64,000 nucleotides of DNA from Corylus avellana (GCF_901000735.1 NC_081542.1:17189093-17253092), one strand, 5' to 3'. Shown: positions 11,061 through 24,105, counted from the first letter of the stretch. Numbers and translations: made by a program. The notes: generated from the letters alone by a model not told the origin.

Positions 11061-12132
11061 TATCCTTATGCCTATCCAAAACAGTCTAGGACTCCAAACA
11101 ATAAAGGCCATATATTTATATCTTCACCATTTAAAATGTTGAAACTATGATTTTTCTTCTGCAGAGTACGTGAAGAGGATATTTTCAACATGATAGGATC
11201 GATGTTCGTTCTCATGCTGCTTGTGGGAGTCAGCAACTGCTCAAGTGTTCAACCATATGTAGCCACTGAACGCACTATTGTATATCGTGAAAGGTTTGCT
11301 GGAATGTACTCCTTGTGGGCATATGCATTTGCGCAGGTACAAAATAGCAATATTGTTTGCACAGCCAAAGGTTAGCATATGATACTCTAATTAAAAGCTA
11401 GGGAAATTGAATACAGATGATCTTCCACATGTTGCAGGTGACTGTTGAGATTCCTTATGTACTCCTTCAAGCACTTTTGTTCTCCACAATCACATATCCT
11501 GCAATAAATTTCTACTGGTCAGCATATAAAGTGTTTTGGTACTTCTATACTGTGTTTTGTACGTTCCTCTTCTACACTTATTTTGGTATGCTGCTCGTTT
11601 CGTTGGCCCCAAGTTACGTAGTGGCTTCGGTGTTCGCAAATTTCTCGTACACCATGTTGAATTTGTTTTCAGGGTTCCTCATACCCGGACCAGTTAAGCC
11701 AACTCTATCTTTACTTGCTCTTGTACATTCACATACACTTGGCCTATCATCATGAAGTTCATTTATTAATTTCCAAGTTGCATTTTGTTTATAAGAGTAC
11801 AACTGATTCGTTTGGAAATAAGATTTAATTCAACTTATCTGACTGGGATAAATTTTCTCACGCAGAAAATTCCCAAATGGTGGATTTGGGCTTACTGGAT
11901 TTGCCCGACTGCCTGGTCCCTAAATGGTTTCCTTGCTTCACAATACGGTGACATGGAGGAGGAAATAATAGTACATGGAGAGCGCAAAGCAATCAATGCC
12001 TTTATACAAAGTTATTTTGGCTACTACTATGATAATTTAGATTTTGTAGCACTTGTTCTTCTTGCAATTCCACTTGCCATTGCATCTGCTTTTGCATGTG
12101 CCATAGCAAAACTGAACTTTGAAAGAAGGTAA

Positions 12133-12420
12133 TTTAAGATGCTTCTCTCAAGTTGTAATATGCAACTTTGACCTTTATACAAATTTGTTTTGGCTATATT
12201 ACTATGATAACTAGCTGCAATATGCATCATATAACCTCAAGCTAACAATGCACATCCTACACAATCCAAACTGAACTCGATTCTGTACAAATTGCATCCT
12301 CTGCTTCTAACCTGTAGTATCTATATGAATCAATATACAAATCAAAATGAACCTTCTATACAAGGATTCTGTTAGGAATTACCTAGATACTGCATAACAT
12401 CAAATTCTCTCTAGTTCTTT
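12133..12420. other. 3' flank of the ABCG pseudogene, no gene seen
   Basis: AT-rich sequence follows the ABCG stop. It contains a partial repeat of the last-exon phrase tacaaa(g/t)ttattttggctac at about 12177-12205. I saw no ORF or RNA gene. Confidence 0.5.
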
Positions 12421-13190
12421 GAAACTTGTCCTCAACAATAACCCTTGGTCTGATTTCCCATTTAATCTGCAGAACAACCTTTTCTTCTGCCCGAAGCTGA
12501 TTTCCATGCCTTATGTCATTTCTTTGTTTCCAAATATGTTAAATAGCAGCACTCTAACTTGATCTGCAAAAATCAGCTTTCATTGTGCTGCTTTTTAATT
12601 TCTGCAGACTCCATTGTAAAATATCCTCCCAATCCGTGTGCACTTCATCAACTAAACACAAATGTAAGAGTTCTTTCCAAATTCTTCTACTGAAACCACA
12701 TTGAAAAAAGTGATGCTTTCTATCCTCAATACAACTTCGACTGAAAGAGCATGTAACATCTCCTTTATAACCCCATTTCAACATCCCCATCCCCCTGTTG
12801 CTAAAGAGTTCCTTACAGCTAGCCAATGAACAGAAGCTTGCTTTGAGATTGCCATAGCAAACCAAATAATCCTCCACCAAGGAACCTTTGGGAGCTTCAC
12901 CCAAAGAGCTTCCCAAGTGTCTGCATTGTTAAGTATTCCTTTATTTGATACATCCCATCTAGGTTGACCCTCCACTCCAATGTTAAGCAAAGAGATTTGC
13001 TCTGTATAATGACCAGGTTGTCTGAACATGCCAGCTGCCAACTCCATCTCTTCTCTTTCAACACACTTGAGACTACAGCTTCTAAACTACTCCCATCATC
13101 ATACACAGTTCGAAAGCCATTTTTGTTAAGGAGAATCCCATATGGATGCAACTGTCAAACCATAGATGAATATTCCGCCCATCTCCTTCC
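12420..13190 (-). pseudogene. 3' fragment of a LINE ORF2 (zf-RVT region)
   Basis: Minus-strand reading gives a frame-shifted but recognisable plant L1 C-terminus. The segment near 13150-12905 has WSWQLACSDNLVIIQS. The next piece has LGEAPKGSLVEDYLVCYGNLKASF, then KGDVTCSFSRSCIEDRKHHFFQCGFSRRIWKELL, the typical C-x-C ... H-x-F-x-C-x-x-S-x-x-I-W signature of the zf-RVT knuckle. Several frames must be joined to follow it. RT and endonuclease domains are absent, so this is a 5'-truncated, old copy. Confidence 0.75.
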
Positions 13191-13199
13191 GCCCATCTC

Positions 13200-13724
13200 C
13201 TACCTTGAAATGCAAAAACTTCCCACCTGTATTCCTTAATTTAAATAATTTGGAAAAACTTCACTTACTATTTCTGATTTTTTTTCTCGCTTTTATAATC
13301 ATACCCTTAAACTTTAAAAAGTGTCAATTTAGTGTATTCGAATCATACACACACCTAACACGAAATTAGCGAATTAGGGTTTGAAATCTGACTCATTTAA
13401 TTAAATTAGTTAAATTAAGATTTACCCTTTTAGTCTTATACTCTCATGCCTCAACACGATCCAAACCGATAATGGTAACCCATTCCTCTTCTACCAGCAT
13501 GAATGCTTTTTAATTCTTGGTTTCACTTTTCCTTACCAACTAAAACCTAGAAGTTAGCAACCGTCAAATATATTGCCATCTTCCCATCACCAAGCAAAAG
13601 CATGAGAGAGAGAGAGAGAGAGACATCTTTTCCATGGAAAGAAAACAACTTCCATCTCCAAATACATTTTTGCTCCTTTACTCATCCTACCGGGAAAAAT
13701 CTCAGAAATACGAAGGGGAACCCT

Positions 13725-13756
<32 letters not shown>

Positions 13757-13977
13757 ATAGAATGCACTTATTTGAATAAACACTATAGATGATAGCCTGA
13801 GGGAGAGTACACTGGACAGTGAACACTGTAAGTATGTCAATAATATTATTCCACCCGAGACCCAACCAAAGCTTGGGTTGTACAGGAAATCTCCTCTACG
13901 TACAGTTTATATAAAACGCATAGAATTACAATTACAAACACCTATCACATATTTATGAGAATCAGGGTTAATGCACC
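13200..13977. other. intergenic and SPL 3' UTR region with (AG)n microsatellites
   Basis: No gene is seen. Two AG runs lie at about 13602-13622 and 13731-13756. The last several hundred bases before 13978 are downstream of the SPL stop on the minus strand and probably include its 3' UTR. Confidence 0.5.
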
Positions 13978-16900
13978 TCAGCATGTCCCATAGTCCAACA
14001 GTTCCCACCTGAAGGGGCGGAACACATACAGAACTTCAGGTGAGCTTTTGAAGAGAAGTGCCACGCAGACACACACCACAGCAATGGTTACCATTGACAG
14101 CATTACAGGCCTGTACACCAAAGACCTGCTTCTTGTTCCATAAGCCAGTTTTTGATCACAAACCCTGCACTGCTGCTGATTTCGTCTCAATCCAGCCCTT
14201 CCAATCTCAAAGCTGCTTGTCAGCTCATCATTTTGCTTCTGATTTGCACTGCAGTCTGCGAGAACACTCGGAATCTCGACCACCACATGCCCTGCTGCAG
14301 ATCTCTTGTTAATTTTCCTCTGCACAAGGTGGATGTACGAGTAATGGCCACGCAAGCGAGCATAATCTTCTGGTGTGGAACCTGTGCTGTCACGAGCACT
14401 CTTCCATGCTTCAATTCCCACCTGAATCAGACGCACCCATATTGTCATATTTAAGGTGAAACTAGAAATTAAAGGAAAACCACAACAACAACAACAAAAA
14501 AGAGAGCCATTGTCTTTACTTAAGATATACACACAGATATATACATAATATAAACGTGTGCTCGCACAGGCGTGTAATTGCTATGTTCAATTTCAACAAT
14601 TAAATAATAGAGTCGAATGGGACTGACTTGTGTTTTTTGCTGAAAATACTTGCAATCAAAAATATTTTCCGTTAGAAAACATTTTAAGTTGAAACAAAAA
14701 CACAGCCTAAATTTTGTCCAAACTTAAAATAACTTCTTTTCAGAAATAAATTAGGCAGAGGAAATTTTACCATTTTGGGATCATCAGTTAGGGCATCCAA
14801 TACATTCTCAGAACCATCTTTACCGGCTGCAATGTGAAGTGGTGTCAAACCTCCAGGGCCTACAACATCTGGTCTAAACAAGAAGCTTCCATCGCCTGCA
14901 CCAACCAGTGCCTTGTTTTCTGACCTCAATTCATCTGAAACTTGATATCTTAAAAGAAGCTCCACCAGTGCCCTACTATTTCTCCTTACAGCTCTGTGAA
15001 GGAGACCCATCTCCACAAATGCAAGATTCAAGGAAGGATGCTCTCCTGTACCCACAGGTCCATCAAGCAAGATGCCCAGTAGTTTTCTCACTACAGCACA
15101 CCAATCATGGTCCATTGAGAACTCCATGAGCCACTTGAACCGTTTAAGAGGAAAGAGGTCTGCATTAGGATCCAAGTGACCCAATCTAGATTTCAACTGA
15201 CTTCTATGAAGAAGACAACCTATTTCATGGATGAAATCCAACGCTTGATTTTTTGCTTCCATTCTCCCAGCTTCCCCAAAATCTGCATTCGTTTCATGGA
15301 ACTCCAATGCACTCTCAAGGGCACGGATCTCTGAGCAAACATCCTCCTCTGCAACTATAAAAGGAAAGAAGCTGCTGCTATGGCCATGATCATCAATCTG
15401 GATGAACTCAAGAAAACATAAACCTCAGCTTACAGGGATGGGCATTGTGTAGAATTGTACACATACGCTTGAAATATCAACAAAGATTAAACAGCTTAAG
15501 AACTAAGAAATTGTCAAAGCTAGTCAGTGTGTATGAGAATATATGCAAACATAAATGTGTATGCCATGCCTATAACAAAGAAGACATGTATAGAAGAAAG
15601 CCAAGAAATATGCCCCAGCATATTTTAATCAATTCTCCACATTTTCTTAAAAAGAATTTAATAAAGAAACAACAGTTAAACAGGATGATAGAAGCAGTCA
15701 TGATTCCAATGTCTGCCTTTTTTCTACTATTTTTACCATAAATCCATAGCTACCAACCAAAATATTGACAGAAGTAGTGAACAACAGCAAATCCATCTTC
15801 TACATGCTATTCTCTAAATATGATAAATAATTAGCTAATAAACAGTAATAGTGAAACAATCAAGAATGAACTTTGCACCATCAATGATACATGGGCCCCA
15901 TATGTTCCCGCACCCAGATAGAGGAAATTATTGCATAGTTACTGGATAAAAAATTGATGAATGGATGAAAAAACATTATTAGGGATGGAATAATTGCATT
16001 TACTTATTTACAGCATAACGGCATAATGACAAGGTAAAATGGACGAAAAAACATTATTTACAGCTGACAATTCAGAAAGTTATAGAAGTAAACCCAATTA
16101 TTAGGGATGGGGGGCCAGGGGGTTGGTCAATGGGCCAAGAGGGATGACAAGAAATAGAATATAACAGCACCTCAATGAATCCTCTTCCATTCACTGCAGG
16201 AATAGAGCAAGAAAAGTTGATGCACTGGAGCTCATCATCCCCCTCGAAGTAATCAAGGTTTTCTGTAGAATCATGAGTATTTTCCACAACCAAATAATTC
16301 CCATCGAGTGCACAGAGTAACCTGGAAAAAGATGGGACATGAATGGATCTTTAGAAGCACACTGGTCCAGTATAAAACACATGGATAAGGAAAAAAAGTA
16401 AAAGTAAAAGTTCTTATGCAGCTTAATACCACTTCTAGGGCATTGGGATTCAAGACTGATACAAGAAAGATTCACAGGCATGATGATGGATACCTTGTGG
16501 CGGGCCGAGTGAGGTTAATGCCTTTCACTAAAAATTGAGCTCTCTCAGATGCTGATATCGCAATAGGTTTGACACTTAATATTTTACTATAATTGTTACT
16601 TCTGAGAGGTAAGGATGTGTCTATGACAACCTGACCTGCAGCACGAATAATTTGGTAAGAATGCTAAATTGTGCATACCAGAAATGTGGCTATCCCACAC
16701 TAATATAGACACATTGCTTAATTAAATTTGACAGACCATTGTAAATAAAGGCTATTTGTTGCTGCACCCTTATATAAACCCATCCAGTTCTCCAGAAAGA
16801 GTCATCTGAGACATCCAGAAGCCTATTCAAACTGGAACTCAAGTCATAGCAAAGCTGTAAAAAGCAAATCAAGACTTATAAGGTCAGAACCATTGAGAAA

Positions 16901-19900
16901 CACACACACAAACATAGACGCAAATTAGCAGTTCCATGCACACAAAGCTTACTTCCTCCCATGCAGCCTCAGCCTGTCGTAGATAAATTGTCAGAATGAT
17001 ACAACCAGGCCTAATATAGCTCTCAATGTCAGTAGGACTGTGCGATAACCAGTCAAGAATCTGGAAGTTCAAAAATTTTACATAATTCAATCATTAAAGG
17101 AGGGAAATGCAAAACAATTGTACTCATAAATTTTGAAGTTTAAACTACCTGTGCTCGCAGTACAAAAGGCAAATCATTTGGATCTTTCCCAAATAGTTTA
17201 AATACAATTCTGTCTGTGCGGCTCTGAAATGGTGGTGGAAAGCAAGTTAGACGAGGGTGACCTCTTGATGCCATAAATATAATTAAAAATAAAAAATAAA
17301 AATAAAATAAATAAATATAAGAAGAAAAAGAAGAAGAAGAAAGAGAAAAAAAAATGCTTCATTTTGGACCAGCTTTAACACTAGGGGAAAAGTGCAAGTT
17401 ATTCATAGGAAGACAGCAAACAAAAGTAAGTATGAGAGTCAGTTACCTAGACCACTTAGACAACTTCAGATTCTATACAAGGACTAGTAAACAAAAGATT
17501 GTGAGATGACAACAGATGAATACAAACTCATGTCAAAAGGATATCTAATGGCATGGGTCCTAAACACAATCACAGGGTGCTGAATATAACAACATTAAGC
17601 AACCTTTGATAATGAATTATAAGATATCCCGAAAAAGAGGCCGCACAAGGTGTAGTTCCCAACCCTATCCAACCCTAGGGATTAGAAGTGCACTTCTTAG
17701 TTCCATTGAATAGAAAATTCTTTTATTATGTTTCTTTCCTTAGCTCTCCCCTCTTATAACAAGTTTGCAAGTTCTCAGACCAACTAGTCCAGAATGATAC
17801 TGGCTAGACGCATGATAAAAAATGAGGCATGTCGCTCTTGCTTCCATAACACTATGCCAGTATTACATATTTAGACACAATGATAGCGGTTAAAGTGGGA
17901 AGGGGAAATGAGAAGGTATGTATATATGATGAGACATATTCTGGAGCACAAATATACCTGCGCATCTCCACTTGAACTTGAAGGTGACTGGGCAGACACT
18001 GAATCTGAATGTCCACTGGTTTGAGGTGGACTTGACTGATGAGAGTCAAGGGAGCTAGTCCCCACTGTCAGAGGGACAGGCGACCTCTCTACATCCTCCA
18101 TCCCATCATCTAAGTCAATGTATGTGTCATTCAAGTCAAAATTATTCATCTTGTTCCGCCCTGCAGTACTGTCTCTGACTTCTGAGTAAGCTGGAGGACT
18201 GTTCAGAATGCAGGGTTTTGAAGAAGAGGTAGTTTGTATTTCCCCATCCCTAGCATCATCTACACACAGGCCTTGCCGTGGCATTTCAGCTCCAGGTACA
18301 GGGTGATGTTGTTTAAAAGGCCCTGGAGGGCCTTGAGGACCATTTGAGAGTAGCGTAGAAACCAACTCGGAGTTTCCAAGTGGAGTCCCAGCATTTAGTG
18401 AATTAGGAGGTTGCCGCAAAATCCCAGATATGTTTTTCCCCCCATGTTCACTGGCTTGGCTGGCAATGCTCCTTAGAAGATGAGACAGCAGATCCTGATC
18501 TGTGGTTTGGTCTGATCTGTTGGCTACAGTTCATGAAAGGCAAAGACACTCATCCCATTAATCATGCCAAATATATATCACAAAAAAATATATAGAATAA
18601 AATAAAACAAGAACAAAAGAATCACTGCTGCATCTTATCCTTCTTCCCAAACAAGTGGTTATCGGGAGAAAGTAATAACAGTAAAGAAAATACTTTCTAG
18701 TAATTAGTGACTACTTTAGCAAGGTGAATTACAATTTCAAAGACCACCAAGACTCATGTGTCAAGATTGCCAATTCAATCAGCGTAACATCTGCCTACTT
18801 TTATATTAATTCACAATCAATCTCACAATACTGGATAATGTGCAATAATAATTGCATGTGCTATACGTGCTTATCATCTGATAAAAGAGACGAAATTGCA
18901 TCTAAGCGGTAATATCTCTCAGTTGGCTTGGTTGGCAATTGATGTGAGATAGAATCCTCATAATTATGCTAATTAAAATAAAAATGAAAGATAAAATAAA
19001 AGTGCTAGGTGAGAGGCAAAAATATTTGGTGGGAAAGTTAGAGCAAAGATTGGATCCACCGTGTGGAAATATATATTTAAACAGATCCTTTCAATTTGGA
19101 ATCACTTAGCTATAGCTGTTGCTCGAGTAAGACATCATTTGCAGGTTAAAATCAATAGGAAGGCAAATCCCCAAGTATGCAGGTTAAAAACTTCAGGATT
19201 TGGAAGAGATCGGCTTATATTTAAGATGCAATTTTTAGATACTCTCACATGTCTTGGCCTCTTTATTTCTCTCTCACTTGAATCAAAGGCAAGGTTCATC
19301 ACCAGTATTGCAAGTTGAGAAACAATCCTATATCTTTCATCCACTCAATTCTTTATTTGGTTCGTCACCATATGCTTCTATATTGAGACGATTTAATCAA
19401 GATGTAAAATTATTGAATTAACAGTAGTTTTCCTATTATATTAATAATCTCCACTGTCAACTATTAGAACTTTGTTTGTATAAGTAAATGCAATTTATTA
19501 AAAAGTGCAAAACGCACAACTCAAGTATACAAAAGAAACACCTAGCTAGAAGAAACTGTCAACTAGCAGACCTACAAACAGTTCATTCCCGCAAGGGCTA
19601 CACAGGACGGAGAGTAATTATGTGTGGAGAAAGAAAAGTTCAAAGATGTATCATCATATCCACCATTATTGCAAACAACATACCAAGCAGCAAAGCAAGA
19701 TTATATCAAAGAATCAGACAGAAAAATTCAGAAGGGATCAGTTTTTTTTGTTACGGTGCAAGTGTGTAGTGTCACTTACAGTGCATGTTGGAAAGTATCC
19801 TCAATAGACTAATCAATAAGTAACCACTAGTCTGATCATCATTCAGTGCACTTCCATTAACAACAGTATCAGGATTTGTTTTCCTCCTCCGTTTATTATG

Positions 19901-20886
19901 GCCAGCCAAACGCCTTCGACAACTTCTCTTCCCTTCATCAAACTCTTGAAGTACATGAAACCTGCCAATAAAATTAACAAGAAGTCATTTAAACAGCAAG
20001 ATTGCTCCTAAAATACGAATTTGCATAAAGGATGATATAACAAGGAACTGCAACCAATGGTAAAATTATCTTAAGCCAAATCTGCGCAAGGTGCAGGAGA
20101 TCCCAAGAGCATTTTGAGTTGCAAATATCTCTGTAACCATTTATCATAATTCTTTATTGAAATTCGGCAACTACATATGTTTCATTTTATTACCAGGCAC
20201 ATTTTCCATGTGATGATAATAAGTGACTATGAAGATATCAACTGTAAATATAATTAAAAATGCATCCCAGAACTAAATGCTTACCTGCTACACTGCTGAC
20301 AGAATCGTTGCATGATGTTTCCCACAAGTGCCTTACCGGCCTTGGAATGCATCTCACAGACCTTGTGCCGCCTGTGATAATCCTTGGCATTGCTCAGATC
20401 AGCTCCACAGTGGTCCACTTGACAAACAGCACGGTTTGAAGTACCCCCAGCAAACTTAGTCTTCTTTCCACTCGTTCCCTCCCAATTTCCTACTTCCCTC
20501 TCAGGTACCCGAAAACCCTGTCCACCAAGCTTCAAAGTAAGGTTACCCGGTTCTTCATCGTTCGAATTGTCATCTTCCACTACAATAACCCTCCTCCTCT
20601 TCTCCAATTCCCTCTTCCCTTTCTCAGCTCCCAGATTCACTTCATCAGAACATGATGATGAGCTATTCGATGAGCCCCCAGTCACCGGAATCCCAGACCC
20701 TAGTGGGAAAAACTGCTGGCCCACACTATCCGACGGCACCGGATTCAATTGGTGAGAAATAAAAAGATCCCCGTCCCATTTCCAGTTATTCAAATCCCAC
20801 TCCGAATTCCTCTTCCCCACAGCCCGTAAATCCGCAGCACTCATAGCATATATATGATGAGCTCCATCTCCAAATCTAGCCTCCAT
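13978..20886 (-). CDS. SPL12-like: SBP-box transcription factor, SPL1/SPL12 class
   Basis: A nuclear DNA-binding regulator that recognises GTAC-core sites. Ten coding exons, 5' to 3': 20886-20285, 19961-19780, 18523-17958, 17223-17149, 17060-16953, 16854-16737, 16635-16494, 16321-16171, 15398-14771 and 14421-13978, about 1,004 codons. The start is the ATG before [15 protein letters not shown]. The SBP domain ([25 protein letters not shown] ... [24 protein letters not shown]) spans exons 1-2 with all zinc ligands and the basic nuclear signal. The C-terminal half has ankyrin-like sequence ([14 protein letters not shown]) and a hydrophobic segment ([19 protein letters not shown]) before the class-typical end [15 protein letters not shown] see no miR156 site, as expected for this long class. 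A run of five T on the coding strand in the ninth exon (near 15357-15361) shifts the frame at SSSFFPF; four T would restore it. This may be a sequencing error. Confidence 0.93.
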
Positions 20887-21391
20887 GAATCAAACACTAA
20901 ATTCCAAAAGATCCAAATCCACTAGTTAAACCCCCTACCAAAGAAGCACAACCCCGGAAATTTAAATCCGATTCCAGTAACAAAATCAGCGCTCAAGACC
21001 CATAATTGAATCAACCCCAAGTTTCAACTAATCAGCTTCACTTCTTCCCCAAGAGTCCAGAAACAATACACCAACACAACCATGGTTCCAATTAAGAGCA
21101 ACCCACATACCAAACAAAGCTTTTAATCAACCACCAAACCCTCCGGAATCAACGGCCAAAAAAGAGCCCCAGAAACTCGAACTACGAACTACCAAATAAA
21201 GCTTTAATTAAGCACCAAACCCTCCAAAATCAAGCACAAAACCCCCAGAACCATGAGAGAAACGAGCTTTCCACATCTAAAACTGCACTTGAGTACTTCT
21301 TAATTAACAAAAACAAGTCATCTACAAGCTCTGGAAGAAAACATAGAACAAAGTACCATAATGTTTTTCTTTTAATTAAAAAAAAAAAGGT

Positions 21392-21610
21392 ACTTGCCCG
21401 TTACTCGCGGCTCTGAAGAAGTACTACTAGATATCGACGGCGACGAGGAAGGCAGTGGCGTCGGAAAAGCGCACGAATCCCGCGAGACAAGTGGGCGAGG
21501 AATTCGGATGGATGATGATGCTGATGCTGATGAGGAAGATGTCCACAACGATGATGTGGTTTGAGACGGTATTGGGTATTGTATGGTGCACACACCCACA
21601 CACTAAGAAA
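21392..21610 (-). other. probable 5' UTR exon and leader of the SPL gene
   Basis: Reading the minus strand, a pyrimidine/purine-mixed leader ends in ...GGGCAAG followed by GTACCTTTTTTT, a plausible splice donor at about 21391. The ATG is about 500 bases further in (20886), so a 5' UTR intron of about 0.45 kb is likely. The segment is richer in GC than its surroundings. Transcript support cannot be seen. Confidence 0.4.
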
Positions 21611-22112
21611 ATCTTTAATAATAATCCTTCACCTCACTACATGGATCATGGGTGTGGGGGAGAGAGAGAGAGATAGAGATAGGGAGGGAACAGTGCACCC
21701 AACTCAGGAAATGGTAGGGCCTCACTTGCACACCGCGTGTCTCTCGCCCCCACTCACGACAATTAATAAAGATGCCTTTGTGTGAGTGTCAGTCAGAGAG
21801 AGAGAGAGCGTGTGTTGTACTACTCCTACTCCTACTCCTCCCCATTCCCCTCTTGGCTCTTGCTCTGTGTGTAACCATTGGGATTTGGGTGTATGCTTCA
21901 CGCACTTCCATGGAACTGCAGCTCTTCCTCACACGAGCTAAATGATTGACGAAAATGGTTTCCATTTGTGATTCTTTACTTGCCAATCAGCATCGGTTTA
22001 TTTATTAAGCCCCCTTCATTGCTGCTCATGGGCTTCTCTGGTTGGATTGTTGCCTCTATTGGAACTTTCCTATGCCTTTTGTATATTTAATTTCAAATTT
22101 ATTTTTTTTTTA

Positions 22113-22522
22113 GGAATAACTTACTAAAACCCTTAAATTTTCATCCGATTTGATAAACTCCTTCTAAATTTTAAAATCTCTCAATCTGGTCCTTTAAATT
22201 TTCAATTGCAATTAATTTAGACCACTTAACTTTTAACGGCAAATCCTAAAATGACTAATATACCCCTAATTTAGACCCCTTTTAAGTCACGGTCAGATTT
22301 TAAAAAAAAAAAAAAAAAATTTGAAGCAAGGGTAAATTTGAAATTTTTTTAAAAAGCAAAGGGTATAAACATTATTATCTCTCTTTTAACGTTTTAAATT
22401 TTACTGAGAAGTCCAAATTGAGAGCAATTGAAAGTTCAGAGGTTCAAATTGAGATATTTTAAAGTTTAGAGGGAGGTTTATCAAATCGAGTAAAAGTTCA
22501 GGAGTTTTTAATGAAGTTACCT
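22113..22522. mobile_element. Mutator-like inverted-repeat element (about 410 bp)
   Basis: Inverted repeats run inward from GGAATAACTTACTAAAA on the left and (reverse complement) AGGTAACTTCATTAAAA on the right, continuing through the acTCCTTCTAAATTTTAAAATcTC-type arms. The flanks are TTTTTTTTA (22104-22112) and CTTTTTTTA (22523-22531), a 9-base repeat with one mismatch. The right flank abuts an N gap. There is no coding sequence. Confidence 0.65.
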
Positions 22523-22531
22523 CTTTTTTTA

Positions 22532-22581
22532 NNNNNNNNNNNNNNNNNNNNNNNNNNNNNNNNNNNNNNNNNNNNNNNNNN
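22532..22581. other. assembly gap (N)
   Basis: Run of N. The neighbouring poly(A) tract (22582-22598) suggests a low-complexity assembly break. Confidence 0.99.
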
Positions 22582-22856
22582 AAAAAAAAAAAAAAAAAGC
22601 TTGTAATTAAATCTAAACCATCCCAAGCCTATTTTAAAGGTGATCGAATCATTCCGAGCCTTATCAGAAGATAATTTTAGTGACCCAAAATAGGTTTTAG
22701 AGCAATTAGTCACTCCTAAAACAACCATTAGGGGTGACCAAACACCCGTTTCTTAATTCCATTTTAATTCTTTTTTCTCATTTTGATGATTGTGACACAA
22801 TCCTAATTATTCATCACAAACAAACGGCTAAGATTTGAGGTACGGCAAGAGAGAGA

Positions 22857-22927
<71 letters not shown>

Positions 22928-23866
22928 TTTGCCAAATGGTGGGGGTGTCTTCTATAGTGACACATGATAGGGTCCTAACAAATGACGTTAAAGAGATGAA
23001 GAGACATCTCCTATGCTCATCCATTTCAATGGGTCTTGGATTCTATCCTAATTAGTAATTACTAATTCCCATGCATGCGTTAATTTACTCCATTTTAAAA
23101 GTTTTTTTTTTTCTTTTCGTATTTTAATAAACAAATAATTCATAGTATTGGACTTCACCATAGATAATTGTATTTTGAAGAACACGCTTTTGGTCGTTTT
23201 CAACTTTTATGACCAATAAAATTACTTCAATATATCCGCTTTTGTTTATTCTATGTAAATATTATTTTTTAAAAATTAAAAATTAAAAAAAAAAAAAAAC
23301 ACTTATCTCACCAAGTCCTTTAAGAACACGTTTGGTTGTAGGATGGAGCCTTTGATTGAGCCCATTGCTTATTTAGGTATATTTAGTCGCTGTTCAATAA
23401 CTTATTTCCCATTCGCGGGGAATGATACGACCAAAATGGGGGATTACTAATCTACTCTGGCAGCGAGGGGTTAGGCAAAAAATTTGTCGCTTTTCACTAC
23501 GTGAGGTAAAAATTATCGTTAAGTGCCCATGAGATACTGCTTCTAACACCGATCTCTCAAGGGAGACTACCGCCAAGCAGATCTCAAAGAGCTACGATCT
23601 CTCTTCTCTGCGCAGGGTATCTCTCTCCCCCTCTCTTCTCTTCGATTTTTCTTCTTTGTTTCTTGGTTATTTCATTCTCTCTCTGTTTTTTGAATTTTTT
23701 TTTCTCTGTAACGTTTCTCAGTTTTTTTTTTTTTCTTATGTTTTTTTATTTCTTTTGATTCTCTGTATCGTTTCTCTTTGATTCTGTTTAGGGTTTTTTT
23801 TTTTTTTTTAATTATGTTTCTCCATCTCTCTTTCTCTATACTTTCTCAGTTTGATTTTTAATTCAG

Positions 23867-23902
<36 letters not shown>

Positions 23903-24005
23903 CTTGTGTTCAAGCGTACAACCTATGTTCAAGCGTGTATATATATATATACCCAAAACGTTTATGAGTTTTTTTTTTTCTCTGTATCGTTTCTCTTTGA
24001 TTCTG
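22582..24005. other. non-coding, low-complexity region with AT, T and CT runs
   Basis: No gene is supported. It includes an (AT)n run at about 22859-22891 followed by a T run to about 22925, and another (AT)n at 23869-23900. 23600-24005 is a CT/T-rich block that recurs at 35390-35575 (shared phrases CTCTGTATCGTTTCTCTTTG, GTTTAGGG and ACCCAAAACGTTT). Translations crossing it are simple-sequence artefacts. Confidence 0.6.
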
Positions 24006-24105
24006 NNNNNNNNNNNNNNNNNNNNNNNNNNNNNNNNNNNNNNNNNNNNNNNNNNNNNNNNNNNNNNNNNNNNNNNNNNNNNNNNNNNNNNNNNNNNNNN
24101 NNNNN
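24006..24105. other. assembly gap (100 N)
   Basis: Exactly 100 N, the conventional placeholder for a gap of unknown size. Confidence 0.99.

Larger units (their letters stand above)
3400..12132 (+). pseudogene. PDR-type ABCG transporter, C-terminal exons, disrupted
   Basis: Full-size ABCG (pleiotropic drug resistance) proteins are plasma-membrane exporters of hormones, waxes and defence compounds. Visible exons are 3400-3476 (EVTSAIAEAKLGLDFADIY), 3665-3891 (KELIRKLSS ... WEQFKACLWKQHLSYWRSP), 11165-11336 (EEDIFNMIGSM ... CSSVQPYVATERTIVYRERFAGMYS), 11438-11692 ([12 protein letters not shown] ... LIPGP) and 11866-12132 (KIPKWWIWAYWICPTAWSLNG to the stop). All junctions follow GT-AG; the donor after 11692 is the weaker GTTAAG. 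The exons cover the end of the second nucleotide-binding region and the second transmembrane domain. Three lesions are seen: copia inserted in the first exon, a one-base deletion near 3753 that leads to TAA, and a large LINE in the intron 3892-11164. The upstream exons are outside the window. Confidence 0.9.

Noticed and set aside
15445..15741. 98-codon plus-strand ORF in an SPL intron
   Set aside because: AT-rich intronic chance frame with no recognisable motif, antisense to the gene.
17852..18049. Alternative frame overlapping the third SPL exon
   Set aside because: Shadow of a real exon. It also runs into the intron past the donor at 17957.
23330..23600. GC-normal segment considered as a gene 5' end
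   Set aside because: It gives only a 60-codon antisense frame with no domain and no splice pattern, and the text after it is a dispersed pyrimidine-rich repeat.
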